Assembly: GCA_002387205.1 (NCBI GenBank)
Contig: DGLA01000002.1
Location: forward strand, 248,001-312,000
Direction: 5' to 3'
Length of the DNA: 64,000 nucleotides
Source of the DNA: Stutzerimonas stutzeri
Lineage (GTDB): Bacteria > Pseudomonadota > Gammaproteobacteria > Pseudomonadales > Pseudomonadaceae
Shown here one piece after another: positions 61,119 through 64,000 of this stretch. Under the pieces are notes generated by a model. That model had not been told where the DNA came from and did not search any database. It worked only from the letters and a program-made list of their open reading frames with translations. Numbering within the stretch: the stretch's first letter is position 1; the number at the start of each line of letters is the position of its first letter. The position numbers were made by a program, and so were the translations under genes.

Positions 61119-61742
61119 TCAGCCCTGTGCAAGTGTTTCCCTGACCTCGCACCCCTTGATCACCATTCGGATGATGGTGTCCGCAGCGGCATCATAGTCG
61201 GCGTCGTCAAGGCAGGGCTTTCCCGTAACGGCCGCAATCTGCCAATCGAAGTCGGCATAGGTCTGGGTGGCTGCCCAGATGCTGAACAGCAGATGGTTTG
61301 GATCGACGCGGGCCATCAATCCTTCATCGATCCAGCGCTGAATGCAGGCCACATTATGGCTGGCTTGCGCATTGAGCTGCTCGGCGCGTTCGCTGGGGAG
61401 GTGAGGCGCGCCGTGCATGATTTCACTGGCGAATACTTTCGAAGCGCAGGCATGTTCGCGCGAGATGCGGATCTTGGTACGAATATATGCGCGCAGGACA
61501 TCGGCAGGTTGGCCGGGTTGGTTAAAGGGAGCGGAAGCCTGCAGCAGCGGCTCGACAATGCTGTCGAGGACCTCCCGATACAGGTTTTCCTTGCTCTTGA
61601 AGTAGTAGTACACGTTGGGCTTGGGCAGCCCCGCGCGATCGGCGATGTCGCTGGTCTTGCTGGCAGCGAAGCCCTTCTCGGCAAACTCCTCGCTGGCTGC
61701 ACGAAGGATCAGTTCTCTGTTGCGCTCGCGGATACTGGACAT
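61119..61742 (-). CDS. TetR-family regulator (RutR-like)
   Basis: Repressor of 207 residues with an N-terminal helix-turn-helix (GFAASKTSDIADRAGLPKPN and VYYYFKSKENLYREVL). The C-terminal domain resembles the RutR/YcdC type (SKVFASEIMHGAPHL, TQTYADFDWQIAAVTG). Ligand and targets are unknown. It diverges from the chemoreceptor gene at 61972, with 229 bp between them, so it might control that gene, but no operator was recognised. Confidence 0.85.
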   Translation of the reverse strand: MSSIRERNRELILRAASEEFAEKGFAASKTSDIADRAGLPKPNVYYYFKSKENLYREVLDSIVEPLLQASAPFNQPGQPADVLRAYIRTKIRISREHACASKVFASEIMHGAPHLPSERAEQLNAQASHNVACIQRWIDEGLMARVDPNHLLFSIWAATQTYADFDWQIAAVTGKPCLDDADYDAAADTIIRMVIKGCEVRETLAQG

Positions 61743-61971
61743 AAGGCCTGTTCAATTCACGGCCACCCAGCCTGGTGGCCCGCCGCGGAATCCTAGCACC
61801 GGCTTTCGGGCGGTCTCAAGGCAGTCATGGATTTGTCGAAGGTTCCTGAGCCTGCTATCGGTGTGAAGTAAAGATATGGCTGGTTATGCCGATAGGTAAA
61901 GAGTCAATTCCACCCTTTGTATCCAGAGTTGGTCAATTCCTGCATACATTAAAACTAGATCGAGTGAGAAC

Positions 61972-63903
61972 ATGCCTTTCATGCAACGTAGTATTCAGTG
62001 GCAGCTGATTGTCAGCATGGGGGCAGCTCTGCTCACCAGCACCCTGATCGTCATTGTTGTCTATTCATCAGCGGTCAATCGACTGGCTGAGCGTTACCTC
62101 GTAGGCCAGGCACTGCCAGCCAACATTGCGGCGATTCGGAACGACATCGAGCGTACGCTCGCTGCGCCCATCACTGCCACGGCCGGTATCGCCAACAATA
62201 CGCTGGTTCAGGATTGGTTGCGTGAAGGTGAGAGTGCAGACCGAGCGGAGGCAATGGGTCGTTACCTGGACGGTGTAAAGGCTCAGCAAAACGCGCTCAC
62301 GACTTCGATAGCAGTGCTCGATAGTGGCAACTACTACTCCGAGGCAGGACTCTCGCGGACACTTAACCGCAAAGCTGCCGGCGACGGTTGGTTTTACGGC
62401 CTGGTCGACAGCGGAATTAAACGGCGATTCGAGATCGACATCGACAAAGCGTCCCGTCAGCCAACCCTGTTCATCAATCAGCGGATCGAGGCGGGTGGCA
62501 GGACCCTGGGCGTCGCCGGGCTTGGCTTCAGCCTGGAGAGCATGTCCGAGCTGATCAGCAATTTTCGCTTTGGTGAGCGGGGGGAGGTTTACCTGATCAG
62601 CGGTGACGGCCGTGTCAAGGTTCACCCCAAAACCGAGAATAACGACCAGGTCGAGCTTGGCACGCTGACAGGCAGCGATGCCGCGCAGAAGCTCCTCAAT
62701 GGCGCATCCGACGCGGTGAGATTCGAGCGTGACGGCGAGGCGTTCCTGGCGATCGCTCAGCCGTTGGAAAGCCTGGGTTGGGTACTGGTCAGTGAAGTGC
62801 CGGAAGCGGAAATCTTTGCCGAGGCGCGCCGCACGTTGTGGACCATCAGTCTGATCGGCGCATGCATTGCCCAGTTCTTTCTTGGCCTCGTCGTGCTGCT
62901 GGCGCGCGGGCTGGTGAAACCGATCCGTCAGGTCACCCAGGCGCTCGTTGAAATTGGCGGAGGCGGTGGCGATCTGACTCGCCGCCTGGATGAAAGCCGC
63001 GCTGACGAATTGGGTGACCTGGCGCGCGGCTTCAACCGCTTCATTGGCAGTTTGCGCGGGTTGATCGGCGATGTGCTGAACACCAGTCAGCAACTGAGGA
63101 CCGCTGTCGGGCAGGTGGCGCAGGTGGTCGACAACACTGCGACGCGCGCAGGCCGCCAGCATGAGATGACTGACATGGTCGCGACCGCCGTGCACGAAAT
63201 GGGCCTCACCGTGCAGGAAATCGCACGCAATGCCAGCAATGCCGCACAGGCCTCGCAGGGTGCCCGCAGCGAGGCGATGGAAGCGCGCAAGGTGGTCAGT
63301 GATTCGATTGCGCACATCGAGAAAATGTCTGGCGAGATCGGTCACGCCGCCGAATCGGTCACCGATCTGGCACAGCAGGTCGCTTCCATCGACAAGGTGC
63401 TGGCAGTGATCCGCAGCATTTCCGAACAGACCAATCTGCTGGCGCTGAACGCGGCTATCGAGGCTGCACGCGCCGGAGAGATGGGTCGCGGCTTTGCAGT
63501 GGTCGCTGACGAGGTACGCACCCTGGCCAGCCGGACTCAGGCATCCACGGATGAAATTCAGAACATGATCCAGGGGCTCAAGAGCGGTGCTGAAAACGCG
63601 GTCAACTCCATGCACGCAGGGCAGGCTGCGACGGGCACTGGAGTAGAGGCCAGTCAGCGCACCGGCCAGTCGCTCGGCGCAATCACCGAGCAGGTCGAAG
63701 CCATCAGCGACATGAACACTCAGGTGGCCGCAGCGACTGAAGAGCAGAGCAGCGTGACCGAGGAGATCACCCGTAACGTGCAGGGCATCGCCGACCTGGC
63801 CCAGGCGACGGCGAGTGATGTGCAGGGCTGTCGGGAAGATTGTCATGAGCTGAGTCGCCTGGCCGATGATCTCAGCCGGCAGATGGGCAGCTTCAAGCTT
63901 TAA
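61972..63903 (+). CDS. methyl-accepting chemotaxis protein with dCACHE sensor
   Basis: Chemoreceptor of 643 residues. Helix 1 (residues 12-34) and helix 2 (about 285-307) flank a 250-residue periplasmic domain of the dCACHE type (GWFYGLVDSGIKRRFEIDID, FGERGEVYLISGDGRVKVHP). HAMP follows (LARGLVKPIRQVTQALVEI), then the signalling hairpin with RSISEQTNLLALNAAIEAAR and GRGFAVVADEVRTLASRTQ. Such sensors often bind amino acids or organic acids. No C-terminal CheR-tether pentapeptide is present; the protein ends in GSFKL. ATG at 61972 lacks a strong ribosome site, and the second ATG at 61981 is a possible alternative. Confidence 0.93.
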   Translation: MPFMQRSIQWQLIVSMGAALLTSTLIVIVVYSSAVNRLAERYLVGQALPANIAAIRNDIERTLAAPITATAGIANNTLVQDWLREGESADRAEAMGRYLDGVKAQQNALTTSIAVLDSGNYYSEAGLSRTLNRKAAGDGWFYGLVDSGIKRRFEIDIDKASRQPTLFINQRIEAGGRTLGVAGLGFSLESMSELISNFRFGERGEVYLISGDGRVKVHPKTENNDQVELGTLTGSDAAQKLLNGASDAVRFERDGEAFLAIAQPLESLGWVLVSEVPEAEIFAEARRTLWTISLIGACIAQFFLGLVVLLARGLVKPIRQVTQALVEIGGGGGDLTRRLDESRADELGDLARGFNRFIGSLRGLIGDVLNTSQQLRTAVGQVAQVVDNTATRAGRQHEMTDMVATAVHEMGLTVQEIARNASNAAQASQGARSEAMEARKVVSDSIAHIEKMSGEIGHAAESVTDLAQQVASIDKVLAVIRSISEQTNLLALNAAIEAARAGEMGRGFAVVADEVRTLASRTQASTDEIQNMIQGLKSGAENAVNSMHAGQAATGTGVEASQRTGQSLGAITEQVEAISDMNTQVAAATEEQSSVTEEITRNVQGIADLAQATASDVQGCREDCHELSRLADDLSRQMGSFKL

Positions 63904-63969
63904 CCTGAGCGGCGAGCGCGCCTGCCGTTTAGGGGCGCGCTGTGCTGCGGCATGGCGGTCGCGATTCGG

Positions 63970-64000
63970 TTATTCGACCGTCTTCCCTTGCCACCACGGG
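63970..64000 (-). CDS. possible C-terminus of a gene running off the window
   Basis: On the minus strand the last 31 bases read PWWQGKTVE and a TAA stop, in an otherwise open frame. Too short to identify. A GC-rich inverted repeat (GCGCGCC...GCGCGC near 63913-63940) lies just beyond its stop and could terminate both convergent genes. Confidence 0.3.
   Translation of the reverse strand, partial: PWWQGKTVE

Noticed and set aside
62068..63846. A 592-codon open frame opposite the chemoreceptor gene
   Set aside because: It is antisense to an intact MCP with all signature motifs, and the translation is His- and Leu-rich without any domain.

Overview
The window is a chromosomal segment of a Pseudomonas-group gammaproteobacterium, most likely of the stutzeri branch (Stutzerimonas). 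The support is gene content and order: ackA-pta-slyD-gpx, rnt-pyrC-motY-argG-gloA, nth-rnfEGDCBA, nadB followed by algU-mucABCD, and an iron-linked imelysin cluster next to bifA all match blocks known from Pseudomonas, and the AlgU protein reads almost residue for residue like the P. aeruginosa one. The species name is inference.

Layout. 1-13.8 kb: the end of a GGDEF-EAL regulator, an acyltransferase, the acetate pathway (ackA, pta), slyD, a glutathione peroxidase, a NemR-like repressor with its old-yellow-enzyme gene and two copies of its probable operator, a flavodoxin-fold protein, cysZ and a sodium/proton antiporter. 12.9-23.9 kb: xerD, dsbC, a GFA-family protein, hom-thrC, rnt-pyrC, motY, argG, gloA, a 59-codon gene of the PA3496 type and nth. 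24-30.2 kb: the complete rnf operon. 30.3-37.5 kb: a basic secreted protein, a crotonase, a periplasmic binding protein, ung, a DUF4142 protein, an HDOD protein, ygfZ, sdhE and ygfX.

37.6-44.4 kb is the exceptional part. A small element of about 6.7 kb has integrated into the 3' end of nadB. It is bounded by a 37-bp perfect direct repeat (37600-37636 and 44340-44376). It carries its own diverged nadB 3' end, which now completes the host gene, and it leaves the original 3' end stranded beside ygfX. Inside are a tyrosine integrase with two pairs of likely arm-type sites, a Bro-N antirepressor-like gene broken at a short palindrome, an HNH-AP2 endonuclease, unknown small proteins, a probable HK97-fold capsid protein and a one-helix membrane protein. 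No terminase, portal, tail or polymerase gene is present. Two identical 20-bp sequences resemble promoters of T7-type single-subunit RNA polymerases, and a terminator like T7 T-phi follows the capsid gene. Read together, this suggests an integrated satellite of a T7-like podophage that waits for a helper's RNA polymerase and perhaps its packaging machinery. That conclusion is inference, but the component observations are directly visible.

44.4-50.2 kb: nadB, then the envelope-stress operon algU-mucA-mucB-mucC-mucD behind two AlgU-type promoter candidates. The lepA gene that usually follows mucD is absent. 50.2-64 kb: a spacer, a small secreted protein, two chemoreceptors, an iron-type operon (imelysin, di-heme oxidoreductase, second imelysin, DUF1513 protein) with Fur-box-like palindromes, a spermidine-synthase-like protein, the c-di-GMP phosphodiesterase bifA and a TetR regulator.
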